Below are positions 9,402 through 18,826 of a stretch of 64,000 nt of DNA, piece by piece. The translations under genes were made by a program, and so were the position numbers. This stretch comes from Tsuneonella suprasediminis. Its GTDB lineage: Bacteria > Pseudomonadota > Alphaproteobacteria > Sphingomonadales > Sphingomonadaceae. The DNA lies in the NCBI RefSeq assembly GCF_003605755.1, contig NZ_RAHJ01000003.1, positions 124,001 through 188,000 of the forward strand. The letters are read 5' to 3'. Each line of letters opens with the position of its first letter. The first letter of the stretch is position 1. The notes beneath the pieces are model-generated. The model saw only the letters and a program-made list of their open reading frames with translations, ran no database searches and was not told where the DNA came from.

Positions 9402-10247
9402 ATGAAATTAGATATATCAGCTATATTCGTGGAAACCGGCCGTATCATTGGCCGAAAATTTCTTCTGCTCTTCGGGGTATGGGCTGCCTTTCTGGTTCTG
9501 AGGATTGCAGTTATCGCCATTGGTGGAGCGATAACAGGAGGTTTGGGTGTCGCCGGCACCTATTTAACCCCTTCGTCGATTCTGGGAGGAGGGGCGGGGC
9601 TAGCCATCTTCCTGTCGTATATAGCCTACCTACTTGTTGTGCTTGCGGGGATGGCGGGGTTGTCAGGGGTGGCGTCGCCTTTGCGCCATTATGGCTTTGG
9701 AGAAGCCTTCGGTGCCGGGCTTCGGGGTGCGCCAGTATTGCTGGCGATCGCGATAATGATCGGCGCTGTGCTGATGTTAGGTATGATGGTCTTAGGTGCG
9801 GGGGCGTCATGGCTAGCAGCCGATAATCATATCCGCGCCATACTTATCGGTTGCATCGCCTTGCTTATCCTTGGCGTCTATTTGGCCTGCCGACTGGCTC
9901 TGGTGTTGCCGATTGTCGCTGTCGAAGGTGTATGCAATCCGCTGGTGGCTCTTAAACGGTCTTGGGAACTGACCCGGCATCATGTGGTGACGATCTTTCT
10001 TGCAACGCTCGCATTCGCGGTACTGGTCGTCGTCCTTTATGGTTTGGCCGTCCTGCCAATAATGGGATCTTATGCCGCAATTATATATGGCGGGGTTTCC
10101 ACGGTTCCTGGAGGGGGTGCGATGATAGTCAGCTTACTTGCTGCCGTACTCGTGTCTATCGTGATTTCATTTGCATATGCGGTCTTCCTGTCTGTCATAC
10201 ATGCCGGCCTTGCAGGCGCAGCCGAGACAACGGCGGAGGCGTTTTAA
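9402..10247 (+). CDS. Six-helix membrane protein, GPDPase membrane-domain-like
   Basis: A 281-residue integral membrane protein with six clear hydrophobic segments and short loops. The central motif, NPLVALKRSWELTRHH, is typical of proteins carrying the glycerophosphodiester phosphodiesterase membrane domain and of related DUF families, where a catalytic domain is absent. Function is therefore unknown. I prefer the ATG at 9402 (MKLDISAIF), preceded at suitable distance by a G-rich sequence; an in-frame ATG at 9384 would add six residues and falls inside the right arm of an inverted repeat. The gene overlaps the 3' end of the convergent ABC permease by 4 bp. Confidence 0.75.
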   Translation: MKLDISAIFVETGRIIGRKFLLLFGVWAAFLVLRIAVIAIGGAITGGLGVAGTYLTPSSILGGGAGLAIFLSYIAYLLVVLAGMAGLSGVASPLRHYGFGEAFGAGLRGAPVLLAIAIMIGAVLMLGMMVLGAGASWLAADNHIRAILIGCIALLILGVYLACRLALVLPIVAVEGVCNPLVALKRSWELTRHHVVTIFLATLAFAVLVVVLYGLAVLPIMGSYAAIIYGGVSTVPGGGAMIVSLLAAVLVSIVISFAYAVFLSVIHAGLAGAAETTAEAF

Positions 10248-12763
10248 AGAGTTCGCAGCGCTCTTGCCGGTTTCGCACTCAGAAGCGGGAGTGCGCTGGC
10301 AAGGGCGAATGCGACCACAAGGGCCAATCCTGCACCGAGGACACCGAAGACCGCTGCCCAGTCTGGCACCCACTCGAACTCGAAGAGTTTGGTCACGACC
10401 AGCCAGCCAACAAACAACCCCAGACCGAGCGCCACGAGCGCAAGGATCATGGCCAGCACAGCATATTCAGCCATAATCATCGCCAGAACTTGCAGTCTGC
10501 TGGCCCCCAAAACACGCATGATAACGGTGTCGTATGTACGTTGCGCGCGAGCAGCTGCGATTGCGCCCAGCAATACGGCCAGCCCCGCCAATACCGCAAC
10601 CGATGCGGCCGCAAGCGTGGCCACACCGACTTGACCCAGCAGAGTGCGGGCCTGTGCCAGCACGGGCCCTGTTTCGATCACGCTGCTGGAAGGGAATGCG
10701 CGCACGAGGTCTGCCAGCAGGGCGCGCTTGTCTGAGTTGTCCGGCAAGCGAATTGTTGCGGCCAGATTATGTGGCACGTCCCGCAAAGTATTCGGGCTGA
10801 ATACGAGGACATAGTTGAAGCCCATCGATTGCCAGTCGATCCGCCGGAGGGAGGCTACCCGCGCCTGTCGTTCCACACCCAGCACACCGATGGTAAGATA
10901 GTCGCCCACTTTCAGGCCGATGGCTTGCGCCAGATCCTCGTCCACGGAAACTTCGGGCGGGCCCTGATACATTGGACCCCACCACATCCCGTCGGTCACG
11001 GTATTGCCGGGTGGCACTTCGTCGGCATATGTCAGACCGCGTTCGCCCCTCAGAGCCCACGCTCCTTCCGGAAGATTGTCTCCGAGGCTGGCCACGCGGG
11101 TTTGCGAGTCTTTTGGGCCATAGGCGAGGATCGCTCCACGCATCGCGGGAACGGTGCGGATTTCGCTGCCCGGAGCGACCTGTTTTACCAGTTTCGTAAA
11201 CGCCTCGGCTTTGGCTTGTGGCAGGTCTAACACGAAATAGTCGGGGGCCTGCGCGGGCACTCGGCTGGTGATTGTCCCATCGATGCTTGTCTGGACAGAG
11301 GCTAGCAGCACAAATGCAGCGAGACCGAAACCAAGTGCGGTGACCAATGTACCGGTCGCTGCACCAGGGCGATGAAGGTTGGCCAGCGCAGCCCGCGCAA
11401 TCGGGCTGCGCGGCCGGGGAACGCGAGCTGCCCCCGTACGGATAGCCCCCCCCAACATCGCGAGCAGTGCCAGTGCCGCCGCCGCACCACCGATGAAACC
11501 AGCGGTCAGCCACGGCTGACGGGCCGTCGCCATCGCCAATGTTGCAATCGCCAGCAACCCACCGCTCACTGGCAGCCAGATCTTCTTGTCACGCGTCAGA
11601 GGCGTAATTCTTGCGCGCATCAGCGCCATCGCGGGAAAATGTCGTGCCCGCATCAGAGGTGGAGCGGCGAAGACCAGCGCGACCAGTAGCCCATAGGCGA
11701 GCGCCAGTGGCAAGGGGGCGGGGGCAAATGCGATACCGGTGCCGACGGGCAGCAAACCCTGCAAGGCGTGCTCCAGTAAAGGAGTGACAGCCACTCCCGC
11801 AATGATCCCCGCTGCGCTGCCGACAAGTGCAGCGATGCCGATTTCCAGCGCATAGACGCGGGCGATATCGCCGCTGGTCGCGCCCAAAATCTTCAGTGTG
11901 GCAATCGATTGACGGCGTGCGTCGAGGTAGCTGGATACCCCGCCGCCAATGCCGATCCCGGCGATTACCAGTGCAGCCAGCCCCACCAGAGTCAGAAATT
12001 CACCCATTCGTCCGACAAACCTATCGGTGCCGGGCGCTCCGTTATCGCGGGTCTTAATGTCAAATCCGGCGTCGGGGAATTGTGCTTTCAACGCATCGCT
12101 GGCCTGTTGCGGCGAACCGGCGGCAGGCAACGCGATGTTGGTTTTGGTGCGATACATGGCACCGGGCGCAGTCAGGCCTGCGCGTGCGGGCAGATCGGCA
12201 TTCACGATTACTGTCGGGCCAAGCTGGAATCCTTCGCCCAATCTGTCGGGCTCTTCTCCCAGAATGCCGCCGACTGTCAGTGTTTGCGTGCCGACGGAGA
12301 AACGGTCGCCTGGCTTCAGGCCTAACCGATCGGCTGCGCCCTGAGCAACCCATGCCTGTCCGCCAGCAGGTGCGCCAATCTTGCGCCCGTTTGCCAGCGT
12401 TGCTGTGCCATAGAGCGGCCAGCGATCATCCACTGCTTTCAGTTCGACCGGTGCGGCTGACTCTCCGGCTCTCGCCATCGCCTGCATCCGAATGCCGGTG
12501 GATACTGTGCCGGTTCGTTCCAGCGCGGCCATTTCGGTGGTGGAAGGCGCGCGTTGCCACAGCGCGATCTGAATATCGCCGCCCAGAAATTCGCGCCCCC
12601 GGTCGGCCAGTTGGCTTTCAATAGTATGCGTAAGCGTACCGATTGCCGCCAATGCGCCTGTGCCGAGGAACAGGCACACCAGCAGCAGGCGCAACCCGCG
12701 AAACCGGCCTGAAAGATCGCGCCGTGCGATGCGCCATGCCGCTGCCCAACGATTATCGTTCAC
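10244..12763 (-). CDS. ABC transporter permease, FtsX/YbbP type
   Basis: An 839-residue permease with two FtsX-like domains, each a periplasmic domain followed by a three-helix unit, plus an N-terminal helix (LLLVCLFLGTGALAAIG). This is the YbbP architecture of type VII ABC (MacB/LolCDE-like) transporters, which do mechanical work on the envelope or move lipophilic molecules. It is the partner of the ATPase at 12753-13445. I chose the GTG at 12763, giving VNDNRWAAAWRIARRDL, because it overlaps the ATPase stop by 11 bp as expected for coupled genes; an open frame continues to 12832 but would overlap the ATPase much more. The E. coli ybbA-ybbP-tesA arrangement is mirrored here by the divergent esterase. 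Confidence 0.88.
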   Translation of the reverse strand: MNDNRWAAAWRIARRDLSGRFRGLRLLLVCLFLGTGALAAIGTLTHTIESQLADRGREFLGGDIQIALWQRAPSTTEMAALERTGTVSTGIRMQAMARAGESAAPVELKAVDDRWPLYGTATLANGRKIGAPAGGQAWVAQGAADRLGLKPGDRFSVGTQTLTVGGILGEEPDRLGEGFQLGPTVIVNADLPARAGLTAPGAMYRTKTNIALPAAGSPQQASDALKAQFPDAGFDIKTRDNGAPGTDRFVGRMGEFLTLVGLAALVIAGIGIGGGVSSYLDARRQSIATLKILGATSGDIARVYALEIGIAALVGSAAGIIAGVAVTPLLEHALQGLLPVGTGIAFAPAPLPLALAYGLLVALVFAAPPLMRARHFPAMALMRARITPLTRDKKIWLPVSGGLLAIATLAMATARQPWLTAGFIGGAAAALALLAMLGGAIRTGAARVPRPRSPIARAALANLHRPGAATGTLVTALGFGLAAFVLLASVQTSIDGTITSRVPAQAPDYFVLDLPQAKAEAFTKLVKQVAPGSEIRTVPAMRGAILAYGPKDSQTRVASLGDNLPEGAWALRGERGLTYADEVPPGNTVTDGMWWGPMYQGPPEVSVDEDLAQAIGLKVGDYLTIGVLGVERQARVASLRRIDWQSMGFNYVLVFSPNTLRDVPHNLAATIRLPDNSDKRALLADLVRAFPSSSVIETGPVLAQARTLLGQVGVATLAAASVAVLAGLAVLLGAIAAARAQRTYDTVIMRVLGASRLQVLAMIMAEYAVLAMILALVALGLGLFVGWLVVTKLFEFEWVPDWAAVFGVLGAGLALVVAFALASALPLLSAKPARALRTL

Positions 12764-13445
12764 CGGTATCGCTCGCGATCCGCCCATCGGCGAGAGTGAC
12801 AACGCGTTGGCACCGTTCGGCCAGATCGACATCGTGGGTGATAATCAGCAGCGTAGCGCCGGTTTCCGCACGGCGCGCAAAAAGCAGCTCGGTTATGGCT
12901 TCCCCGGTTGCGGCATCGAGATTGCCTGTCGGTTCGTCCGCGAAAATCAACGCGGGGCGCGGGGCAATTGCGCGGGCAATGGCGACACGCTGCTGTTCCC
13001 CGCCGGACAATTGCGTGGGGTAATGCGAAATCCGACGGCCAAGGCCGACCGCTCGCAACTCCGCCTCTGCCCGGTCGCGTGCATCCGGAATGCCTGCCAG
13101 TTCCATCGGGGTGGCGACATTTTCCAGCGCAGTCATTGTCGGCAGCAGATGAAACGCCTGTAAAACGATGCCGATGCGGCCCCGGCGGGCGCGAGCAAGA
13201 GCGTCTTCTCCCATCGCGGCGAAATTCGCGCCAGCCACTTCCAGCGTACCGCTGCTGGCGCGTTCCAGACCGGTGAGTACGGCCATCAGGCTCGACTTTC
13301 CCGATCCTGATGGGCCAAGCAGCGCGACGATTTCGCCAACGGCGACATCGAAGTCGATCCCTTTCAGGATATCGACCGCTGCGGAACCGCTACCGAGTGT
13401 GAGGGTGAGGTTTCGCGCATGAATTGCAGGGGCAGGGCTTGTCAC
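12753..13445 (-). CDS. ABC transporter ATP-binding protein, YbbA/LolD type
   Basis: A 230-residue ATPase. Walker A GPSGSGKS is at residues 44-51, the Q-loop follows in VLQAFHLLP, the signature is LSGGEQQRVAIARA and Walker B is ALIFADEPTGNLD. The DEPTGNLD form and short length match the LolD/MacB/YbbA group. It is the first gene of a two-gene reverse operon with the FtsX-type permease, and it starts 47 bp from the divergent GDSL esterase. No LolC/E-type lipoprotein motif can be proven, so YbbA is the better analogy. Confidence 0.92.
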   Translation of the reverse strand: MTSPAPAIHARNLTLTLGSGSAAVDILKGIDFDVAVGEIVALLGPSGSGKSSLMAVLTGLERASSGTLEVAGANFAAMGEDALARARRGRIGIVLQAFHLLPTMTALENVATPMELAGIPDARDRAEAELRAVGLGRRISHYPTQLSGGEQQRVAIARAIAPRPALIFADEPTGNLDAATGEAITELLFARRAETGATLLIITHDVDLAERCQRVVTLADGRIASDTGER

Positions 13446-13492
13446 ATCGCTGCGATGGCATAGGTCGGGGTCAGCAGCAAGGAGGCTGGTCG

Positions 13493-14203
13493 ATGGTTAC
13501 AGGTAAGTGGTCGATATGGGCGGCGGTGGCGCTGGCATTGTCCGGGTGTGGGCAGGAAGTGTCCGCGCCGGAGGCGGGGCCGCGAGAAACAACCTCGTCC
13601 GCTCCTGCTGCGGAGGTCGCTGGCTCGGCACGCCATATTCTTGCATTCGGGGATTCACTGTTTGCTGGGTATGGGCTCGACAGTTCCGATCAAAGCTATC
13701 CCGGCCAGCTGCAGGCCGCTCTGCGATCAGAGGGTGTCGATGTGCGGATCGCCAATGCGGGTGTGTCGGGCGATACGACGGCTGCCGGTTTGCAACGCCT
13801 CGACTTCACGCTCGACAGTCAGTCGCAGACGCCCGATCTGGTGATCCTTGAACTGGGCGGCAACGATCTGCTGCGTGGTTTGCCTCCCGAACAGACCAAG
13901 GCCAACCTTGCCGCGATGCTTGAAAGATTGAAGGCGCGCGGAATTCCTGTGCTGCTGATGGGGATGCGCGCGCCACCGAACGGCGGGCCGGAATTCCAGC
14001 GTCAATTCGATGCGATCTATCCGGCATTGGCGAAAGAGTATGGTGCGAAGCTGGTGCCGTTTTTCATGGAAAGTGTTTACGATAAACCGGAATTGATTCA
14101 GCCCGATCACGTTCATCCGACGAAAGATGGTGTGGCGGCGATGGTCGCTGCAACGAAAGCGGACGTGGCGGCGGCGTTGCCGGTGCCTGCGAACAGCGAA
14201 TAG
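13493..14203 (+). CDS. GDSL/SGNH arylesterase, TesA-like lipoprotein
   Basis: A 236-residue SGNH hydrolase that should cleave acyl or aryl esters in the periplasm. Block I is FGDSLFAGYG with Ser55, block II is NAGVSGDTT, block III is LGGNDLLRG (Asn124), and block V gives the Asp205/His208 pair in PDHVHP. The N-terminus carries a lipobox LSGC with Cys19, unlike the usual cleaved TesA leader, so it is probably lipid-anchored. ATG 13493 follows a strong AAGGAGG at about 13479-13485; upstream in-frame codons lack such a site. It is divergent from the ybbA-like ATPase gene, reproducing the known tesA-ybbA-ybbP neighbourhood. Confidence 0.9.
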   Translation: MVTGKWSIWAAVALALSGCGQEVSAPEAGPRETTSSAPAAEVAGSARHILAFGDSLFAGYGLDSSDQSYPGQLQAALRSEGVDVRIANAGVSGDTTAAGLQRLDFTLDSQSQTPDLVILELGGNDLLRGLPPEQTKANLAAMLERLKARGIPVLLMGMRAPPNGGPEFQRQFDAIYPALAKEYGAKLVPFFMESVYDKPELIQPDHVHPTKDGVAAMVAATKADVAAALPVPANSE

Positions 14204-14213
14204 AGCGGCGCCT

Positions 14214-14816
14214 GTGCACCTTCGCGCGCCTGCCATTCTTGTATCGGCCCGGTCGCACGGCGAAACGGCGGTTATCGCTCGCTTGCTGACTGAGGATTTC
14301 GGCCTTGTCGCAGGCTACGTGGCTGGTGGCCGAGGGCGGCAATTGCGGCCAGTGCTGATCCCCGGCAATATTTTGGATGTGGAGCTTCGCGGCAGAGGCG
14401 ATAGCCAGCTACCTTCCGCCAGACTCGAACTGAAAGAGAGCCGTGGCCCCTGGATCGGTGAGCCGCTGGCGGCGGCCGCGATCGGCTGGGTTTGTGCGCT
14501 GACAGCAACGGTAGTTCCTGAGCGTAACCCCTATCCATCGTTGTTCAGCGCGCTGTCCGCCACGCTCGATGCGATTTGCCATGCCCCTTCGGCGCGTGGC
14601 TGGTTGCGTGCGCTTGTGGCCTATGAGGCGCTGGTTCTGCGGGAACTCGGATATGGCGGGAATCAGCCGGGCGCGGAAGCCGAGCTTGAGGCGCTGTTGG
14701 AAATCTTTGCCCGTCATGCCGCCCCTTTAGAGCGCTACCTCCTTGCCGACCGTCGAGGCGATGTTATGGCCGCCCGCGCCATGCTTGGCGAACGGCTGGA
14801 ACGGATCAGGTTATGA
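14214..14816 (+). CDS. recO: DNA repair protein RecO
   Basis: A 200-residue RecO-family protein, acting with RecF and RecR in loading RecA on gapped DNA. Its start, [39 protein letters not shown], split here across OB-fold strands, is diagnostic of alphaproteobacterial RecO; the C-terminal helical part contains [17 protein letters not shown]. The zinc-binding cysteines of some RecO proteins are not evident. I chose the GTG at 14214, because this gives the family start; the reading frame continues upstream into the esterase gene. Its stop overlaps the next gene by ATGA. Confidence 0.9.
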   Translation: MHLRAPAILVSARSHGETAVIARLLTEDFGLVAGYVAGGRGRQLRPVLIPGNILDVELRGRGDSQLPSARLELKESRGPWIGEPLAAAAIGWVCALTATVVPERNPYPSLFSALSATLDAICHAPSARGWLRALVAYEALVLRELGYGGNQPGAEAELEALLEIFARHAAPLERYLLADRRGDVMAARAMLGERLERIRL

Positions 14817-15871
14817 AAATTGCAGTGCTTCCCGGTGACGGGATTGGACAGGAAGTCACGCAGGCAGCAGTGCGGGTGCTGGAAGCGCTCGATCTGCCCG
14901 GACTTTCGCTGGAATGGGCCGATGTCGGGGCAACGGCCTATCGCGCTCATGGCCACCCGCTGCCGCCTGCCACGCTGGAACTGGCACGTGGAGCGGACGC
15001 GATCCTGTTCGGTGCGGTCGGTGATTTCGATTGCGATCACCTGGAGCGCCATTTGCGACCGGAACAGGCGATTTTGGGGTTGCGTTCCGAGCTTACGTTG
15101 TTCGCCAATCTTCGCCCGGCCACTCTGTTCGCCGGGCTTGAGGGGATGAGCGCGTTGCGGCCGGAGATTGCCCGCCAGATCGATCTTGTAATCGTGCGCG
15201 AACTGAACGGCGATGTCTATTTCGGTGACAAAGCCATCGAAACCCTGCCCGATGGCGAGCGCCGTGGGTGGGACATGATGAGCTATACCGAAAGCGAAGT
15301 GCGCCGCATCGCCCATGTCGCCTTCCGTGCGGCACAGGGGCGCAAGGGCCGGTTGTGCTCGGTCGACAAGGCCAATGTGCTGGAAACCAGCCAGTTGTGG
15401 CGCGACGTGGTGATCGAAGTGGCGAAGGAATATCCCGATGTCACACTCAATCACATGTACGTCGATAATGCAGCGATGCAATTGGTGAAGAATCCTGGCC
15501 AGTTTGACGTTGTCGTGACTGGCAATCTGTTCGGCGATATCTTGTCGGATCAGGCGAGCATGTGTGTCGGGTCGATCGGTCTGCTGGCCAGCGCGGCGCT
15601 GGGCGAGCGACAGACTGAATATGGCACGTTCGGTCTGTACGAACCCATTCACGGCAGCGCGCCGGATATTGCCGGACAGGGCAAGGCCAACCCGATGGCA
15701 ACGATTCTGTCGGCTGCCATGCTGCTGCGCCACTCGCTTGGGCTGGCCGAACAGGCAGACCGTATAGAGACAGCGGTGAGCGGTGCGCTGGCAGACGGAG
15801 TGCTTGGGCTTGACCTTGGTGGCGAAGCGGGAACGCGGGAAATAGGTGACGCGGTGATTGCGCGGCTATAA
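14813..15871 (+). CDS. leuB: 3-isopropylmalate dehydrogenase family protein
   Basis: A 352-residue NAD-dependent beta-decarboxylating dehydrogenase. It has the N-terminal [11 protein letters not shown], the substrate-binding [21 protein letters not shown] region, [13 protein letters not shown], the catalytic-metal region around [16 protein letters not shown], and the NAD-specific [15 protein letters not shown]. These fit LeuB (leucine biosynthesis) well. Somewhat unusually it is not beside leuC or leuD but overlaps recO (ATGA) and precedes a glycosyltransferase. A paralogous dehydrogenase for another malate-type substrate cannot be excluded. Confidence 0.85.
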   Translation: MKIAVLPGDGIGQEVTQAAVRVLEALDLPGLSLEWADVGATAYRAHGHPLPPATLELARGADAILFGAVGDFDCDHLERHLRPEQAILGLRSELTLFANLRPATLFAGLEGMSALRPEIARQIDLVIVRELNGDVYFGDKAIETLPDGERRGWDMMSYTESEVRRIAHVAFRAAQGRKGRLCSVDKANVLETSQLWRDVVIEVAKEYPDVTLNHMYVDNAAMQLVKNPGQFDVVVTGNLFGDILSDQASMCVGSIGLLASAALGERQTEYGTFGLYEPIHGSAPDIAGQGKANPMATILSAAMLLRHSLGLAEQADRIETAVSGALADGVLGLDLGGEAGTREIGDAVIARL

Positions 15872-15881
15872 AGGGCCGCGA

Positions 15882-16970
15882 ATGCTTGAACTGGCTATCG
15901 TTCTCCCGACGCTCAACGAGCGTGACAATCTGGCTCCGCTGATCGAGCGCATCGACGCGGCTCTGCGCGATGTCTCGTGGGAAGTAATCGTTGTCGACGA
16001 CGACAGTACCGATGGCACGGCAGACGCCGCGCGCGCTCTGGCGCTGGCAGATAACCGTTTGCGTGTGATCCAGCGTTTCAAACGGCGCGGGCTGGCTTCT
16101 GCTGCGATAGAGGGAATGTGTGCGACAGCGGCGCCATTCGTTGCCCTGATGGACGCGGATCATCAGCACGATCCTGCGCTGCTGGTACAGATGCTGGCGG
16201 CTGTGAAGGCGGGCGATTGCGATATTGCCGTCGGCTCCCGCTTTGTCGAAGGGGGCAGCGCGGCGGGGCTGTCCAGCCAGACGCGGGAAAAGGGTTCGCG
16301 ATTGGCCAATCGGCTCGCTCGCAGAGTGACAGGTGTGGAAATGACCGATCCGATGAGCGGTTTTTTCCTGACGCGCAGCGAACACCTGCGGGCGGCGGCA
16401 CCGCGGCTTTCGGGTATTGGCTTCAAAATCCTGCTAGACCTGTTGGCTACTGCCAATCCCAGCTTGCGTGTGAAAGAATTCCCGCTCCAGTTCGCGGAGC
16501 GGTTGAGTGGCGAAAGCAAGCTCGATTCTGCGGTGGCGTTTGAATTTCTCGTCGGCCTTTACGATCGCAGTTTCGGGCGCTTCGTTCCGTCACGCTTCGC
16601 CTTGTTCGGAACGGTTGGAGCTGCGGGGGTCGTCGTGCACCTTGCGGTGCTGACGCTGCTCTATCGGTTTGCCGGGGAAGGGTTCGCTCTGGCGACCGTT
16701 TTCGCGACCTTTGCCGCGATGACGTTCAATTTCTGGGTCAATAACTGGCTGACCTATCGCGATCAGCGGCTCGCCGGACTTTCTGCCATCGTGCGAGGGT
16801 GGCTCGGCTTCTGCGCGACTTGCGCGATCGGGGCGCTTGCCAATGTCGCGGTGGCGACATTGCTGCAGGCGCGCGGGTTCCATTGGGTTCTGGCTGCGCT
16901 GGCAGGCATCCTGATCGGATCGGTTTGGAACTACGCCTTGTCGAGCCGGTTTGTGTGGGGTCGTTTCTGA
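15882..16970 (+). CDS. Polyprenol-phosphate sugar synthase (GT2) fused to GtrA domain
   Basis: A 362-residue fusion. The N-terminal 230 residues are a GT-A glycosyltransferase of the dolichol-phosphate-mannose synthase type, with LPTLNERDN, VVDDDSTDGT and the metal-binding MDADHQHDP. The C-terminal 120 residues are a GtrA-like four-helix domain (about 245-362) implicated in moving or binding the lipid-linked sugar. The product would be undecaprenyl-phosphate-mannose or a similar donor. The ATG at 15882 starts 11 bp after leuB. It converges with a PMT-type transferase, which is just the sort of enzyme that would use such a donor, so a shared protein or glycan O-mannosylation role is plausible. 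Confidence 0.88.
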   Translation: MLELAIVLPTLNERDNLAPLIERIDAALRDVSWEVIVVDDDSTDGTADAARALALADNRLRVIQRFKRRGLASAAIEGMCATAAPFVALMDADHQHDPALLVQMLAAVKAGDCDIAVGSRFVEGGSAAGLSSQTREKGSRLANRLARRVTGVEMTDPMSGFFLTRSEHLRAAAPRLSGIGFKILLDLLATANPSLRVKEFPLQFAERLSGESKLDSAVAFEFLVGLYDRSFGRFVPSRFALFGTVGAAGVVVHLAVLTLLYRFAGEGFALATVFATFAAMTFNFWVNNWLTYRDQRLAGLSAIVRGWLGFCATCAIGALANVAVATLLQARGFHWVLAALAGILIGSVWNYALSSRFVWGRF

Positions 16971-16986
16971 TCCCGATTACCAGGCA

Positions 16987-18357
16987 CTATTTCCAGCTAT
17001 CGAGCCACATCCAGTGAAGGAACGCCGGACGGCCACCTTCGAGGGGCGCTGCGCTGATAATGGGATAAAACCACGCGAATATTCCACACGCTGCGGTCAG
17101 GAATGCCAGCGGTAACCAGCGTGGCCCCCTACGCCATAGCGCGTCGAGTGCCAGTGCCAGCGCTGCAAACAGGATCAGCGACGGGGCGAGGTAGTGGTAG
17201 AAGAACTGGATCGGCTTGGGCGCGATAATCCAGAATCCGATCGCGAAAATATACAGCACCGCCACGGCGAGCGCATCTTTTCGCCCACGAATTCCGGCCC
17301 ATAAACACCACGCCCACGCCACTATCCCGGCAATCATTGTCAGCGGATTGCCGATCATAACGACCCCCCGCTGAGCGCCGTCGATATCGCGATAGAGATA
17401 CCACAGTCCGCGTTGATCGAGTACCCATTGCCACCAGCGGGTGGAATATTGATGCGGTTTGATGACGCTTTCCTGCAAGGCCAGCATCTTGCTCTGATAA
17501 TCCAGAAACCCGCCGGGTTGGAGCGGATTGACGCTGAAGAAATAGGCGGGAAGGAATGTCGCCCAATATGCCAGAAGAGGTACGACGCCCAGCCAGAGGG
17601 CCGCTTCCAGCAATGTGACGCCGGGGACGGGCGCGCCGCGTTTGCTCCACACGAAACGCCATCCTGCTGCACGCGCCCGAACAATCAGGAATGCGAGGCC
17701 GGGTACGATGGCCAGTGGCACGGCATTCCATTTGGTTCCCATCGCCACGCCCATGGCGATTCCGCTGGCTGCCAGATAACGGCGGCCATGCTCAGGCTGT
17801 CGGACAGCTTTGGCCAGCATCCAGAACGACACTGCCAGCGCAGCGAGCATATATGCATCGAGCATGGCAATCTGCGACTGGATCAGCAGCATGAAACCGC
17901 TCGCCAGCAATATGCCATAGGCCAATGTGGCGAAGCGCCGTTGCGACGCAAACCACAAGGCGCGAATGCTTGCCCAGAATGTTAATGTTCCCGCCAGCGC
18001 CGACCCGATCCTCCATCCCCAGGGATTGTCGCCCAGCGCCCACATCCCCAACGCGATCATCTCTTTGCCGAACATCGGGTGCTCGCGATTGACCCACTTA
18101 TGCATTGCCAGCATCTCGCGCGCGGCAGGCAGATAATGGATTTCGTCGAAGTAGGGTGCAGTGGGGATTGCCAGACGATGCATGGTGAAGGCGAAAAACA
18201 CCGTAGTCAGCGCAATGCACCAGACGAACGGATCGCGGGATTGCGTCGGCTGTTGCATGGCGCGGGCCATTACGAGCGCACAGAAAATAGTGCAAGCAAT
18301 TGCCCATGTTGGCGCCGCTGATCTGTTGTGCGGTTGCGAAGATGCGGGAATTGCCAT
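16987..18357 (-). CDS. PMT/ArnT-type phospholipid-carrier-dependent mannosyltransferase (GT39)
   Basis: A 456-residue multi-pass membrane glycosyltransferase. The first periplasmic loop contains the acidic PYFDEIHYLP motif (Asp71-Glu72) and KWVNREHPMFGKEMIALG, both characteristic of protein O-mannosyltransferases (PMT, GT39). About ten hydrophobic helices follow. It should transfer mannose or another sugar from a polyprenyl-phosphate carrier to proteins or glycans outside the cytoplasmic membrane. ATG 18357 gives a short cytoplasmic N-terminus; the longer open frame to 18627 covers the divergent miniprotein gene and is rejected. It faces the Dpm1-like synthase, the likely donor source. Confidence 0.87.
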   Translation of the reverse strand: MAIPASSQPHNRSAAPTWAIACTIFCALVMARAMQQPTQSRDPFVWCIALTTVFFAFTMHRLAIPTAPYFDEIHYLPAAREMLAMHKWVNREHPMFGKEMIALGMWALGDNPWGWRIGSALAGTLTFWASIRALWFASQRRFATLAYGILLASGFMLLIQSQIAMLDAYMLAALAVSFWMLAKAVRQPEHGRRYLAASGIAMGVAMGTKWNAVPLAIVPGLAFLIVRARAAGWRFVWSKRGAPVPGVTLLEAALWLGVVPLLAYWATFLPAYFFSVNPLQPGGFLDYQSKMLALQESVIKPHQYSTRWWQWVLDQRGLWYLYRDIDGAQRGVVMIGNPLTMIAGIVAWAWCLWAGIRGRKDALAVAVLYIFAIGFWIIAPKPIQFFYHYLAPSLILFAALALALDALWRRGPRWLPLAFLTAACGIFAWFYPIISAAPLEGGRPAFLHWMWLDSWK

Positions 18358-18436
18358 AAAGCCAGTTCCGAAAAAATGCGCGGTCTGCCGGGAACGATCG
18401 GCAATCATAGCCGTACCGTGTGCAAGGATGATGGAT

Positions 18437-18655
18437 ATGGATTTCCGCAAGTTGGTTTTGGCTGCTGGGTCGCTTGCGCTCGTCGCAACACCTATTGCGG
18501 CACAGGCTGCCCAAATCGAACGGACAAGCGAACCTGTCGAAAAATCGAACAGTTTGTTCAAGGATCGGTCATTATTGCTGATTATTGCTACTATCGCGAT
18601 CGTGGCTGGCGCTATTGTACTTGCCACGAACGATGACGAACCTGCGAGTCCGTAG
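18437..18655 (+). CDS. 72-residue secreted/membrane miniprotein A
   Basis: A small protein with a signal peptide ending in AAQAA (residues 21-25), a short polar stretch with Ser/Thr and Lys, one transmembrane helix (about 45-64) and an acidic tail ending DDEPASP. It is the same length as, and clearly paralogous to, the protein at 18827-19045. The ATG at 18437 follows AAGGA; alternative ATGs at 18428 and 18431 lie almost on the ribosome-binding site. It is divergent from the PMT gene. Function unknown; similar small paralogous families are common in sphingomonads. Confidence 0.75.
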   Translation: MDFRKLVLAAGSLALVATPIAAQAAQIERTSEPVEKSNSLFKDRSLLLIIATIAIVAGAIVLATNDDEPASP

Positions 18656-18826
18656 GGAGAGCGTGGGATTGATGCGACAGGTTGTATGAAATGTACGACC
18701 GGTCGATTGCGGAAGGTTGCGCCCTCAGTTGGGCGTAACTACTGAAAGAATCGAATTGTTTTTGCGATTCGGTCGTTTATCGCGGGTCATGCTTTGCGAT
18801 GAATGGAATTAGTAAGGGGAAGATTA

